Program-made: the position numbers and the translations under genes
In this document: piece by piece, positions 50,516 through 62,352 of the stretch
Layout: each line of letters begins with the position of its first letter
Position numbering within the stretch: position 1 is the first letter of the stretch
Origin: Microplitis mediator
Taxonomy: Eukaryota; Arthropoda; Insecta; Hymenoptera; Braconidae
DNA length: 64,000 nucleotides
Assembly (NCBI RefSeq): GCF_029852145.1
Contig: NC_079977.1
Span: 21,330,781-21,394,780 of the forward strand
Reading direction: 5' to 3'
Notes under the pieces: generated by a model
Seen by the model: only the letters and a program-made list of their open reading frames with translations
Told to the model about the DNA's origin: nothing
Databases searched by the model: none

Positions 50516-51290
50516 TAATACTAATAATTACTCAATTAATTAATTAGAAAAAATTTTTTTTTTTTAATTGAGGAAATTGTTCACGTACTGATTAATCTAT
50601 TTATATATTTTCTCTTCACAGTCTAATAAAAAGTATATAAATCTTTTATTAAAATCTTGCGTGATTGAATTGGAGTTTGTATATAAATAGAATGAGTGAG
50701 TAAGTATTAAGTCGAACGACAGGACAATAATAGATAAAAAAAAAAATAGACGGGTGTCTATTGTGTTTTTTTTTTATTTATATCTATATATATATATATA
50801 TATATATAAAATTTTTTTTTTCAGTCGATCAACCGTTTCATTGCACGACTGTACATCCACTTACTCACTCACTCACTCCCACTCGTTACTTTTTCTCTTT
50901 TTTTCCTTCACGTTTTTATTCGCGCTCTTACTCACCCACGTTCGCGCTTACTCGCGTTCGTTTCATTCAATTGTCGCGGTTATACAACAACATACATTTA
51001 TATGTATATATATATATATATATTCAATATATAGGAAAAGAGAAGCAAAGTTATTCGATTAATTTCCACGTTCGTCGGTTATGATATCGGGAGCCTGACG
51101 CTTTCAATTTGGCAGAGTTCCCGTTTCCGAAATGAAAAAAAAAAAAAAAAAGAAAAAAAAGTCGAAATAATTGCGGAAAGTTAAATTTTTATTTTTTTAT
51201 TGATATGACGAGACTGGAATGGAAATTGTACGGGAATTAAAAAATTTTGGGTTTTAGTTCGAAGATTTGGTTTTTTGAATTTTTAGGAAA
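50516..51290. other. Low-complexity and pyrimidine-rich DNA, no gene seen
   Basis: Contains two TA microsatellites (about 50785-50808 and 51003-51023) around a pyrimidine-rich, CpG-containing stretch (50820-51000: ACTCACTCACTCACTCCC, CGCGCTCTTACTCACCC). Two overlapping 102-107 codon frames here encode only Tyr/Ile, Ser/Leu and Phe runs dictated by that composition. A promoter or enhancer role is possible but unsupported. Confidence 0.6.
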
Positions 51291-51299
51291 ATCGGATTT

Positions 51300-51860
51300 T
51301 GGAAATTTTTCGGTGGACTATGGGCATGTGGGTACTCGTTTGATAGGAAATTTCATGGAGATGCTGATTAAGTGAGTAAGGAGCTGACATTAAAAATTTT
51401 GAAATTTTGAAAAAAGTTTTTTTTGAAATTCATATGAATTTTGTGGGATGGGCTTGTGGGTACTCTTATGATAGGGAATTTTATAGAAAAGTTGATAATA
51501 CAATTTTCTGATAAAAAAAAGAAATTTGATAATTTTCAAAAATTACCTAAAATTTCGATTTTTCATTGAATTTTACAAATTTAAATTTAGTCATGTGGGT
51601 TCTCATTCTATAGAGAACGAAAAAATCTAAAATTTTGTAAAATTACTGAACAATCAAAAATTCAAAAAAAAATTTTTTGGTTTTGAAAAAAAATTTCAAT
51701 TCAAAATATAGTCATGTGGGTACTCGTTTGACAGCAAATTTTACACTCTACCTCAATCTGTAGTTTAATAAAAAAAAAAATTTTTTTTTTAAATTTGAAA
51801 ATTTTTTGAAAAACTTTAACCTCAAAATACAGTCATGTGGGTACTCTATCAATAGAAAAT
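51300..51860. repeat. Tandem array of CATGTGGGTACTC units (~121-139 bp)
   Basis: Five units marked by CATGTGGGTACTC (or CTTGTGGGTACTC) at 51325, 51453, 51592, 51713 and 51834, each followed by a stretch such as GTTTGATAGGAAATTTCATG. Spacing is 128, 139, 121 and 121 bp. The core is the reverse complement of the GAGTACCCACAAGCC core of the ferrochelatase intron-5 array. Confidence 0.85.
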
Positions 51861-51869
51861 TCTTCTCTC

Positions 51870-53060
51870 TAAAATATTTTCACATTTTCTTCTACACACT
51901 TTTAATTTTAATAAAATTTAATTAGAAAAAAAAATCGTTCGAATCAAAGCTTTTCGCTGCTCTGGCTCGGCTCCAACCTTTTTATTGCTCCCAATACAAA
52001 GTACAAAACGCAGAAACAGACTAGAAATAAAAACCGAGCGAACAAAAATAAAAAGTACAAATAAAAATCTAAAAAAAATAGAAACGGGGTAAAAAAGCTT
52101 TGTGTTAGATGCCTCAGGAGGCGAACAGTCGACGTAGACGATCTGTATACATTTTACCTCCCGGGGCTCTTTTCGCATCCCTTTTATTTCGATTTTTTTT
52201 TTTGCGATTTTTCACGATTATTATTTTTATTATTTTCATATCTTTTTTTTTCTCTATACTGCAATATTGCGCACGTACGGAGGATAAAATATAACAATAT
52301 AATATTGACTTAGAAAAAGGAAAATTAATAAAACCATTTTTTTTAAATAAAAAAAAAAAAAAAAGAAAAAAATTAAATTGAATTTTAAAGTTAAAAAAAT
52401 TGTCGTGTTTATTTTTGAATATTTTTTCTTTTTCTGTTGTTCAGATAGTAAAGATGATAAGTTTTTATATATTTATATATAAGATGTCTATTTTTGTAAG
52501 AATTCTTTTTCTTGGTCGTGAAGAAAAAAGTTGTAGTTGGTTTTAAAATTAGTTTCAAACTTTCTTATTTATAAATATATTGTGAAATTATACTTTTTTG
52601 TCGAGTAAAAAAATTTAATCTTGAGACTTATGAACTGGAACTTTTTTTCTTTTTTTTTTTTTTTTTTTTTTTTCATTTATTTATTGAGTAGAGATGAGAA
52701 GATTTCAAATTTGACTTTGATTGATTTAAATTTTCAATTTATATGAGAGCGAAATTTACGTTATATATAATCGGGAAAAATTTATGGGCTTCAATTTTAG
52801 TGTCAATGAAAAATATCATAGATCAGTAGCTTACGATACAGCCGTTGGAATAATTCTTTTATTTGAATAAAAAATAATTAAACCAAAAACTTCACCTGTC
52901 AGTATTTTTAAAACTATGGACTTTACGAGATTTTCCAATAAGACCAAAGTTTCAGAAAATGTAATTTCTTTTTTTTTTTAACATATTTTATATAATTATC
53001 TTAGTAATTACTGGGGACAAGATTTTTGTCTTATTTTTGAAATGAATAGTTCAAATTTGT
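51870..53060. other. AT-rich DNA with poly-T tracts, no gene seen
   Basis: Holds a small G/C-richer island around 51930-52180 (GCTCTGGCTCGGCTCC, CTCAGGAGGCGAACAGTCGA, CCTCCCGGGGCTC) in which short frames on both strands overlap without recognisable motifs, a long poly-T (52641-52672) and otherwise plain AT-rich sequence. Confidence 0.55.
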
Positions 53061-53935
53061 TATATTACAGGGAAAATATCGATCTTATTAAAAAAGTTTT
53101 CGAACAAAAGTTGTAGGAAATTTAATTTTATAAAAAAAATGTATCTTATGATTTTCGTATACGACCAATATCTTCACCGTAATTTAAAAATTAAGATTCA
53201 TAATGAATGATTCAAAATTTGGTTAATTATGAAAATCTTAATTTTGAAATTACGGCTTTCTTATTAGTCCTAAGAAAAAATTATAAGAGACATTTTTTTT
53301 TTAAAATGAAATTTCCTACAACTTTTGTATAAAAAACTTTTCAATACGATCAATATTTTTACCGTTATTCAAAAATTAAGATTCATAATGAATGATTCAA
53401 AATTTTGTTAATTATTAAAATCTTAATTTCGAAATTACGGCTTTCTTATTAGTCCTAAGGAAAAATTATAAGAGACATTTTTTTTTCAAAATGAAATTTC
53501 CTACAACTTTTGTATAAAAAACTTTTCAATACGATCAATATTTTCACCGTTATTCAAAAATTAAGATTCATAATGAATGATTCAAAATTTTGTTAATTAT
53601 GAAAATCTTAATTTTGAAATTACGGCTTTCTTATTAGTCCTAAGGAAAAATTATAAGAGACATTTTTTTTTTAAAAATGAAATTTCCTACAACTTTTGTA
53701 TAAAAAACTTTTCAATACGACCAATATTTTCACCGTGATTCAAAAATTAAGATTCATAATGAATGATTCAAAATTTTGTTAATTATAAAAATCTTGATTT
53801 TGAAATCACGGCTTTTTTATTAGTCCTAAGGAAAAATTACAAGAGACATTTTTTTTAGAAAATTAAATTTCCTTCAACTTTTGTTTGAAAAATTTTTTCA
53901 TAAGACCAATATTTTCCCCGTAATATTAAAAATTT
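53060..53935 (+). repeat. 185-bp tandem array (TACGGCTTTCTTATTAGTCC)
   Basis: Four copies with TACGGCTTTCTTATTAGTCC (last copy CACGGCTTTTTTATTAGTCC) at 53251, 53436, 53621 and 53807. Every copy contains ATTCATAATGAATGATTC and GAAATTTCCTACAACTTTTG. The middle copies are nearly identical, the edge copies diverged, as expected for unequal exchange. Confidence 0.93.
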
Positions 53936-53991
53936 CACGCCACTAATTATTAATTATTTTTAAATCAACGCAAAAATCCTGGCCCTAGTAA

Positions 53992-54137
53992 TTAGACAAT
54001 CTCGATGTTGCGATATGAGCCTAAGGTTTAAGGCGCGACTTTATGAAAATGATTGTAAATTTGACGGTTTTTACACTCGTTTTTGTAAAATATCGTCACA
54101 AACATAAGGCGAGTATTGTAAAATCGAGATTGTCTAA
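53992..54137. mobile_element. 146-bp MITE-like element with 15-bp TIRs
   Basis: Perfect inverted termini TTAGACAATCTCGAT (53992-54006) and ATCGAGATTGTCTAA (54123-54137). The interior is richer in CpG than the surroundings (GGCGCGACTTTATG, ATATCGTCACAAAC). It directly follows the 185 bp array. The frame at 54043-54249 crosses its right end and is therefore not a gene. A TA target duplication is possible but not demonstrable. Confidence 0.75.
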
Positions 54138-54744
54138 ATCGCCACTGAGCGGTTGTATGACATACAATATTTTTTTTCATTATTGTTCAGAAAATTCAAT
54201 TTTAGAGATACGCAGCTTCAAAAATTGTATATTTACTTGTAATTTATAGATGCGTAAGCGATAACTTAAGGGTTCATTAATCATTTTTTACTTCCATCAC
54301 TTACAGAAAAATGTTGATTAATTATTTAATAAATGTTTTAAATACTGTAATAAAACACATTGATCACTAGACTGCAACGTGTGTTAGTTATTAGCGAAAT
54401 GGCGTCGTTATTTCAATAACTTTCGGTCCACTTTGCAATAAACTGCAAGCGGATAGAAAATTAGCGCCACCACTCAATAGTAATTAAATTGAAAAACTAA
54501 TCAAAATCTTCGGTCCGTGAGCTAGAATGTGATTCTTTTCTCTACAGTCCTTTTCATTTTCGTCCGGTTGTAGAAGAAAAGTACAGTCAAGAGACATTTT
54601 GTTAAGTAGGATCTCCGGAATTCAGCACCTTTGCGGGTGCCACCCAGTGCTCGAAAATTGAACTTTCTGGGCAAGTATCACAAAATAGAAAATTTGATTA
54701 ACGAATTCTTTTGAATAATGATTTCAAATTTTGAATTTCTTATA
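54138..54744. other. Unique DNA without a recognisable gene
   Basis: Mixed-composition segment. 54560-54660 (GGATCTCCGGAATTCAGC, CTTTGCGGGTGCCACCC) is more G/C-rich than its surroundings. No open frame of useful length and no splice-supported coding segment. It may be remains of an old mobile element. Confidence 0.45.
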
Positions 54745-55222
54745 TTCGCACGAAAAAAAAGAATTTCGTGCTGATAACAAAAGACGGGATGAAGAAAGAT
54801 TTTGTTATAATGACAAACATGATTAGCTTACGGTAACAAATCAATTTGTTACAGTAACAAATGGATTTGTGTCGTAATTAAAAAGTCGATTTGTTATGAG
54901 AATACATGATGTTTATTATAATAATATCGTCGTATTTTAAAGCCGGCATTTGCTACCGTAAGTAATCTTAGCTTATGATAACAAAAATTTTTGTTAATGC
55001 TACAAATTCATTCTGTTACTTCAACAAATCAGTTTTTTTATTGGAACACAACAAATTTGTTAGTCACAAACCATTGCTTGGCCCAACGAAGAATTTGCTA
55101 GCATTACAAAAACATTGTAATCTCTACAGATGCTTCGTTATCCGTATATTAAGGCAGAATTTTGTTACCGTGAGTTATCTTATCTTGTGGTCACAAAAAA
55201 TTTTTTTCCGTGCGTGCGAACG
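54745..55222. mobile_element. Possible TIR element with GTAACAAAT short repeats
   Basis: TTCGCACGAAAAAAAAGAAT at the left and TTTTTTTCCGTGCGTGCGAA at the right look like imperfect inverted ends. The interior is built of variants of TTGTTACNGTAACAAAT on both strands (TACGGTAACAAATC, TTGTTACAGTAACAAATGG, GCTACCGTAAGTAATC, TTTGTTACCGTGAG), giving many small hairpins. A 112-codon frame (54975-55313) runs through it without recognisable features. Boundaries and class are uncertain. Confidence 0.5.
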
Positions 55223-56415
55223 GATGCCTAAGAATTCATTTTGGACCAATCGGTCCCTGAAAAAGAAAATTTCCTCGGCTATGACCCCTCAGATGGCCAA
55301 TTTTGTGCTATGAGCCGCTGTGAGATGCTGTAACTCGTTTCGGGTTGCAAATACGTGTTTTTCGGTGACTAATTGGATTTATTCGACTTATTTTCGCGCC
55401 TCCGGACGATTTAAAAGTCATCTTATGATAATCGATCAGCGAAAAGAAAAATTCTGCAGGGTCGGACCTTTCGTTTTCAATACCTGATTTGCTTAAGAGT
55501 GAGGACAGCATCCAAACATACACAATTTACACGACAAGATGAACACGAAAATGAATATTCGGAAAACGACACGTGCGCTCTATTCATGAGTCTCGTTTGT
55601 ATATTTATATATACATATGTATACGTCAATTTATTCCTCATAGAATGACTATGATGTGAAATGAAAAAGATCAATTTGTTGATTTCAATATACATATGTA
55701 CCATAGCTTGTTATTTCCGAAAGATATCACAATGTAAAGCCATTAACGCTATTTCAGTATTTTTTGTCTCTTTTCCTCTTATGTTCTTTTAATTAAAACT
55801 TTTCTTTCCCGCTTTTCTATGTTATGATTGTTATACCAATTATAATTATTTTTAATGTTGTTAAAAGCCAGTTAAAATTGAAAAAATTTGAGGTAAAACG
55901 TAGAACAGAATAAAAATAAAATAAAAAGAAAAAAGAAAAAAGATTGAAATAGTAGACAATACAATCAGTGGCATATAGGAATACAAAACGAAGTGCAAAC
56001 ATAGACCCGCAGTCTCTGTTTTTTACAATTGACGTTTGCAGAACTCGAAAAAATTTCAATTACTTTCTACGTTTACTCAACAACATCGACAACAAAGAAT
56101 CCCTATGCTTTGAATAAATGAAATAAAATAAAATATATTTTTTTAATACTTTTTACTGTTTTAAAAATCCCTGGCTGACGTTAATTAAAATATATATATT
56201 TTTTTAACAATGTTAGCCTCAGTAGAGATTGAAAATAGACTGTGTATGTTGTTCACTTGGGGCTTCAAGTATTTGTTTATTTATTTTCATAGCTGATTAA
56301 TTAATGTTGATATTCATTAATCAGCGGAAGACTATTTTATTATTAGCATCAAACGATTGGCGGATGTCATATCCGATTTGATAAAGTATTTTTTTGGAGA
56401 CTTTCTAACTACTCA
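55223..56415. other. AT-rich DNA, no gene seen
   Basis: 55223-55520 has a more balanced base composition and carries a minus-strand frame of 71 codons (55308-55523) and the end of a plus-strand frame. Neither shows a motif, signal peptide or usable splice structure that I recognise; remains of a mobile element are possible. The rest is AT-rich. Confidence 0.5.
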
Positions 56416-56419
56416 CAAT

Positions 56420-57400
56420 AAAGGCCTTATCTTATTTTAACATCCCACGCATTTTTAACGTATAAAAGTTATTTCAATAAAATCATGAATCATTCTAAAA
56501 AATGGCATGATCTTATTGATTTATCTTAAAATTGAAATTCCAAGAAAAGTTATCGAAATTCCTTGATAAGGTCAAGGACCACTTTTATAGGAAATTCAAT
56601 TTCCTACAAAAAAGAGCTCATTGTATTTTAGCGTCAAATGCGCCCTTAACCCGTAAAAGCGATTCAAATAAAATAAAAATCCATTAAAAAAAAACATAAC
56701 CTAGTTTTGATTTATCTTAAAATTGAAATTCCAAGAAAAGTTATCAAAATTCGTTGATACGGTCAAGGACCAGTTTTATAGAAAATTAAATTTGCTACAA
56801 AAAAGAACTCATTGTATTTTAACGTCAGATGCACCCTTAACCCGTAAAAGTTATTTAACTAAACGAAAAATCAATTTTTTTTTAAACACTACCTAATTTT
56901 GATTTATCTTAAAATTCAATTTCCAAGAAAAGTTATCAAAATTCGTAGATAAGGTCAAGGACCACTTTTATAGGAAATTAAATTTCCTACAAAAAAGAGC
57001 TCATTGTATTTTAGCGTCAAATGCGCCCTTAACCCGTAAAAGTGATTCAAATGAAATAAAAATCCATTAAAAAAAAAAACATAACCTAGTTTTGATTTAT
57101 CTTAAAATTGAAATTCCAAGAAAAGTTATCAAAATTCGTTGATAAGGTCAAGGACTATTTTTATAGGAAATTAAATTCTCTACAAAAAAGGACTCATTGT
57201 ATTTTAACGTAAAATGCGCTCTTAACCCGTAGAAGTTATTTAAACAAAACAAAAATCCAATTTTTTTTTTAAAAGAACACAACCTAATTTTGATTTTTCT
57301 TAAAATTCAATTTCCAAGAAAAGTTATCAAAATTCGTAGATAAGGTCAAGGACCACTTTCATAGAGAATTGAATTTTCTACAAAAAAGTATTTTATACAT
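56420..57400 (+). repeat. ~193-bp tandem array (AAGGTCAAGGACC)
   Basis: Five copies marked by GTCAAGGACC (or GTCAAGGAC) at 56571, 56762, 56954, 57147 and 57345. Each has CCAAGAAAAGTTATCAAAAT before it, AAATTAAATTTCCTACAAAA after it, and CCCTTAACCCGTAAAAG further on. Two subtypes alternate, CTTAAAATTGAAATTCC and CTTAAAATTCAATTTCC. Confidence 0.93.
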
Positions 57401-60400
57401 TTTTCCTTATAATCAATATTTGACCTACAAAATGAGTATTTATAATAATACTACTAAAGTCTATTTTAAAAATTTGACAAAATCTTATAAATTGTTATTT
57501 TTAATGTAATTAAGTTTCTTATTGTATTAAATTTTAATGTATCCAGTATTTTTGTAGTGAGTGTCAAGTCATTTTCCATTAATAATAAATAAATAATCAC
57601 CATTGCGCGACAATTTGAATAAAAAATAACAGTAATAAAAAAATTTAATTATTTAAATTTATAAAGTGACATTTCACTTTTTCATCACTGTGAATAATAA
57701 GACATTACATTGAATTAAATAATAACGAATAAAAAGAATGGAAAAAAAAGGAGAAATGTAGTTGTGGTTTTAGAATGAATTCAAGTATAAAAGTGAAATG
57801 AATAGAGTCACTAGAGTCTGCGATAATAATAATTCTAATAATAATACTGAGGATTATAATAGTGGGGTTGTAGAGGTAAAACAAAGAAAAGGAACTGTGT
57901 AAATAAATAATAAGAAGTAAAGAACAACGGGAAATATGATTGCGATCGAGTGAAAGAATCTAAAGAATTAGTCAACAGATTAATTATTTTATTACTGACG
58001 GAAATAACGAAAATTCATTCTGAAAATTTACTCTCGAAATCCAAATATCCGTAAATTCTGAAAAATTGTACGATCGTCAAAGAACCAACTTCGCAACAAT
58101 TGATCCCAATGTAGTCAGAAAAAAAAGTTGTAGCCGATGAAATTTCCTCTACATCTAAAGCTCTATTTATGGGTATCAATGAAAGTTAAACTTTAAATTT
58201 AACTACAGTTTCTTCTTTTTGAAACATTACCGGATTTCCTTATCAGTACCGACTCATCACCTGATTATTGTATAAAAATCCAGGACAAATGTCTTCAGCA
58301 GATTTAAGTTTCACTGGTACACTGTACCTAGTAGCAAGTTTACAAAGCAGAGAAATTCTTCTTGTTGGTTGTTTGTAGTTTAACTTGGATATGGAATGGG
58401 ATTTTGTTGGCAAGGTCTCTCTAGTGACATAAACCAATCTCTGATAACACAAAGATTTTACTTTGTATCTTGCCAAAGCTTATATACATATAAATAAATA
58501 TATTTTTATCTTTCAAAAGGATAAATTTTTTTTCAAAATAATTATAATAACAATGATAAATATTATGACATTATATTTAGTGTAACAATAGAGTTGAGGC
58601 ATAATTCAGATTCCAATATAGAGGTTCTAGTTCTGAATTTAACTCGTGGGAATGTGACGACCTATCTTTTTCTCACTCTGTTCTTTCTCTTTTACACTTC
58701 TCAAAGTTATAATATATATTTATATACTATACATAGTGAGTACCCTGTAGATACATTGCATGTACGTGGTCGTGATATCGCTCGATGAATCATTGTCTAC
58801 AGCGACTAATAAAACACGCTTACTTCTACACCACTCCTTTTTAAATTTAATTCTATAAGTAATTTTATCTACTGTAGAAAAAAATTTCTTATACCGATTA
58901 CTAAAATCGACATCGATATTTTTATCGGGATGGCCAATGAAATTTTTTTTTACAATCGTAATAAAAGAAGATTAAAAATAAAAAGCAATCATAAAAATAA
59001 TGATAATAATAAAAAAAAAAGTTAAGTTTGTAAGGATTTTGATATGAGGAACACGCCACGGCGCTTGATTTTACAACTCTCGTAAGTTTCGCCCGGGGGG
59101 AAAGTTTCTGGCCAAGGAGTTTCCTTGAGTTTACTCGCTTCTTGTGCAAATAGTGTTTTCCCCACTACACTAAACTTATTCCGTGGCTTCACCCATCTAT
59201 TTTCCGGACTAGCGTACAGAGTATAGGGCGTAAGATATAGAATATAGGGTGTACACTCACTCACTATTATTCTATATGTACACTACATACTACACGATAT
59301 ACTAGTCTATTGAACTCCTCCTATTCTCGTTCGACAGCGACCGCATCCACGGAATCTAAGTCCGCCTGTAGCTAAAAGTGAAATACTAGACAAAAAAAAA
59401 AACAAATCATCTATATTTTATTAACTTAATTATTTATTTCATTGCTATTCTATTTTTTTACTATAAAGTCGAGCTTTGTTATGGAGATATCGAAGCATTG
59501 CGATCTAAAAATTAACATTTTGTAGTTAAATAATTTCCATTGGAAAATCCATTAACCAAACAATTGTAATTACAGAAAAACAAATAAAATACAAATCATC
59601 GAAACAACATTACAATTTAACACTCAATTAACCACAACATAAATTTACATTAACCCGCTTTCAATTCCATCAGCAAGTGCATCACTCAATGTAGATAGAA
59701 GCTTTTAGCCCCTCAAAATCCCTACACTATTGCACACATACATACTCAGATATCCTGATAGATAGTGCAATAGATAGACGGATAGATAGATACTCAGATA
59801 GTTAGACAGAACAAGATGTATTTTGATAGATAATGTACATAGACAACCAACACAACTCACATAATCATCGTAGATAGTATTAACGGCAGTTACTAATGCT
59901 GTTTAATCAAGTGTAGTACACTGCCATTGATGCAGTTCTCTGCTTTCCTTACTAACAATACCCCCGACCTCTATTTTGTACTATTTACTCTACTCAATTC
60001 CTTTCAGCTCGCACGTCACTCCACCGCCGACTGAACTTCTCGCTTCCCCCACCACCATTTTTTCTGTGGTCTTACTCCCCACTCTATTTTTTATCCCCTC
60101 CCATTCCCTGTTTCCCATTTCCTGAGCCCTAGTCACTACTCTTGTTACCGAGATTCCCTCTCTTCTCTTATCAATTTCTCTTCCTCTGCAGCTTCTGCTG
60201 GAGTTACGTGAAATGAATTTCAAATTCAGATGATGAATTCAAGATCGAATGCACTCCAATCTGATTAGAGTTTACATTCAGTTCACGAATTGTCGGTTTG
60301 CCAGACTCACTCAACTTTATCTATTTCATGAGTTTAAGTCTATCTATTCAATTTATATAAAAGCTGAGGTAAAATGGACCATCATTTTTTTTTTCTAATT

Positions 60401-60439
60401 AAATAAAATGAATAGAAAAAGCTTTAGTTAGTCAAAAAT
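57401..60439. other. 3-kb non-repetitive stretch, no gene identified
   Basis: Several short frames exist, the clearest on the minus strand at 58243-58476 (77 codons, basic, starting MARYKVKSLCYQRL), but none has a motif, splice context or codon pattern I can recognise. Two G/C-richer patches stand out: 59040-59360 (CACGCCACGGCGCTTG, TTTCGCCCGGGGGGAAAG) and the pyrimidine-rich 59980-60210. They could be regulatory, or untranslated exons of the second gene. Confidence 0.5.
59749..59815. repeat. Imperfect (GATA)n microsatellite
   Basis: Interrupted GATA units (GATAGATAGTGCAATAGATA, CGGATAGATAGATACTCAGA) over about 65 bp. Confidence 0.8.
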
Positions 60440-61375
60440 TTATTTCAAATGCATCTTTTTTAAAAGCCTCGAATTTTTGGACTATTATTGTCCTCCATCT
60501 TACGGCAATTAATTTTTGCGGCAGAAAAGGCATGATATTGAGGAGACTGTAGGAAATTTTCGATAAATTTTTCAAATTCTTTTCTCAAATATTTAAATTA
60601 TTTTCATTTCTTCGTCCATCTTACGGCAATGCATTTTTGTGCGAGAAAAGGCATGAAATTGAGGAGACGGTGGGATATTTTCGATGCATTTTTCAAATTC
60701 GTATCTCAAATATTTAAATTATTTTTATTTTCGTCTTCCATCTTACGGCAATGAATTTTCATGTGAGAAAAAGCATGAAATTAAGGAGACTGTAGAATAT
60801 TTTCGATGCATTTTTAAATTCGTATCTCAAATATTCTAAGTATTTTCATTTTCGTCTTCCATCTTACGGCAATTAATTTTTGCGGCAGAAAAGGCATGGA
60901 AATGAAGAAACTGTAGGATATTTTCGATGCATTTTTCAAATTCTTACTTCAAATATTTAAATTATTTTCATTTTCAACTTCCATCTTACGGCAATTATTT
61001 TTTGCGGCAGAAAAAGCATGAAATTAAGAAGACTGTAGAATATTTTCGATGTATTTTTCAAATTCTTTTCTCAAATGTTCAAATTATTTTCATTTTCAAC
61101 TTCCATCTTACGGCAATGAATTTTCCTGCGAGAAAAGGCATGAAATTGAAGAAACTGTTGAATATTTTCGATGTATTTTTCAAATTCTTTTCTCAAATAT
61201 TTAAATTATTTTCATTTTTGTCGTCCATCTTACGGCAATGAATTTTCATGCGAGATAAAGCATGAAATTGCGAAGACTGTAGAATATTTTCGATGCATTT
61301 TCAAATTCGTATCTCAAATATTCTAAGTATTTTCATTTTCTTCTTCCATCTTACGGCAATGAATTTTTTTCGTCA
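60440..61375 (+). repeat. 122-bp tandem array (CCATCTTACGGCAAT)
   Basis: Eight copies with CCATCTTACGGCAAT; TACGGC lies at 60501, 60622, 60744, 60865, 60987, 61109, 61231 and 61352, a regular 121-122 bp. Each copy also has a GAAAAGGCATGAAATTGAG segment and TATTTTCGATGCATTTTTC. The 104-codon frame 60927-61241 lies wholly inside the array and is not a gene. Confidence 0.96.
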
Positions 61376-62006
61376 AGCAAAATTAAAAATACTGTAACTT
61401 TGGTTAAAATTATCATATCCACTCCCAAAAAAATTTATTTAAAAGCTAAAATTTCAAGCTTTCAAATGATGCCAACAAATTTTATTTTCTATTAACCCCT
61501 TCAAAGTTACATCTCAAAAACAAAAAAAAACACATTATGCCTTTTTTTCGTTCCTCCCTTTTTTTCTCATGACTTATTATAAAATGTTTTTCGCGCCGAA
61601 ATAACCAATTGTCAGTCAAAGTATACTTCAGAAGCTACAAAATAAATTTTTTGAAATAAACTTGTACCGGAAATACGAAAATTTCAATTTTATTATGTTT
61701 TGACAAGCGTGGAAAATAACAATATAAATATAGCATAGTTGATTTATTTCTTTTTAAGTAATATCATGTTATGCTAAGTATTATACGTGCATTGTATTTG
61801 TTAGTGAAGGTACGTAGGATGTTCAAACGTTGAAATAACATATAATATAATGATAGACTAATAGAGTAAGTGAATGAGGTGAATGTATTGTTTGTATGAC
61901 ACGGTTTACTTAATACCTTATTACAACATAGTAAATAAATATATATGGCATGAAATAATATATAGAATCATATGCAGTTATATATGTATATATATTTATC
62001 TTAAAA

Positions 62007-62030
62007 AATTTTTTTTGTTGCAGGTGAGTT
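62007..62030 (+). promoter_or_regulatory. Candidate recursive (zero-length exon) splice site
   Basis: A T-rich tract runs into TTGCAG directly followed by GTGAGT: a good 3' splice site fused to a good 5' splice site with the junction at 62023/62024. This is the layout of ratcheting points in long insect introns. The orientation is plus, as for the gene starting at 46669, whose own first donor is also GTGAGT. Reading on as an exon in phase 0 meets TGA at the third codon, so an ordinary coding exon starting here is unlikely. Confidence 0.5.
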
Positions 62031-62129
62031 GAGCAGACATTTTTGAAATAAATGAACATGTTTTTGGTGCGTACTATTAATTATATATAACAACAGGGCC
62101 AGAAAACAACGAAATCTATAAGAACATTA

Positions 62130-62352
62130 TTGTCATACAGAAAAAACTACTATATCGTAATTTTTATGCTTTTGGGTTTTTCTCGAATATTTTCTGTTTG
62201 TCCCCCAATTCTGACTTGAGATTCGTGTTCAGCGAGAAAAATATGCCAGAAAATGTCATACAAGTCATAAAATATAGTCGAGTTTATTTTGTCTTGGCCG
62301 GGATTCGAACCCTGATCCGCGCGGGCGCTGGCTCGACTCTTACGCCTGGGCG
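62130..62352 (-). repeat. tRNA-derived SINE-like fragment, minus strand
   Basis: On the minus strand a perfect B box GGTTCGAATCC (plus-strand positions 62301-62311) is followed by CGGCCAAGAC. The preceding GCGCCCGCGCGGATCAG is far more G/C-rich than the surroundings. A recognisable A box is missing or heavily decayed. The 68-codon minus frame 62150-62356 runs through it. Best read as an old tRNA-derived repeat next to the 199 bp array; extent towards 62130 is a guess. Confidence 0.4.

Noticed and set aside
50754..51084. Two overlapping frames of 102 and 107 codons
   Set aside because: Low-complexity translation of TA and pyrimidine repeats; no start context or splice support.
51918..52294. 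Frames on both strands in a G/C-richer island
   Set aside because: They overlap each other on opposite strands, are rich in Phe/Arg from poly-T and purine tracts, and show no recognised motif.
54975..55313. 112-codon frame
   Set aside because: Most of it runs through the GTAACAAAT short-repeat element. No domain is recognisable, and composition alone can explain it.
58243..58476. 77-codon minus-strand frame, the least repetitive of the unassigned frames
   Set aside because: No recognisable domain, no signal peptide and no splice context. Kept only as a note within the 57401-60439 entry.
60927..61241. 104-codon frame with internal repetition
   Set aside because: Entirely within the 122 bp tandem array. 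122 is not a multiple of three, and the other copies do not keep the frame.
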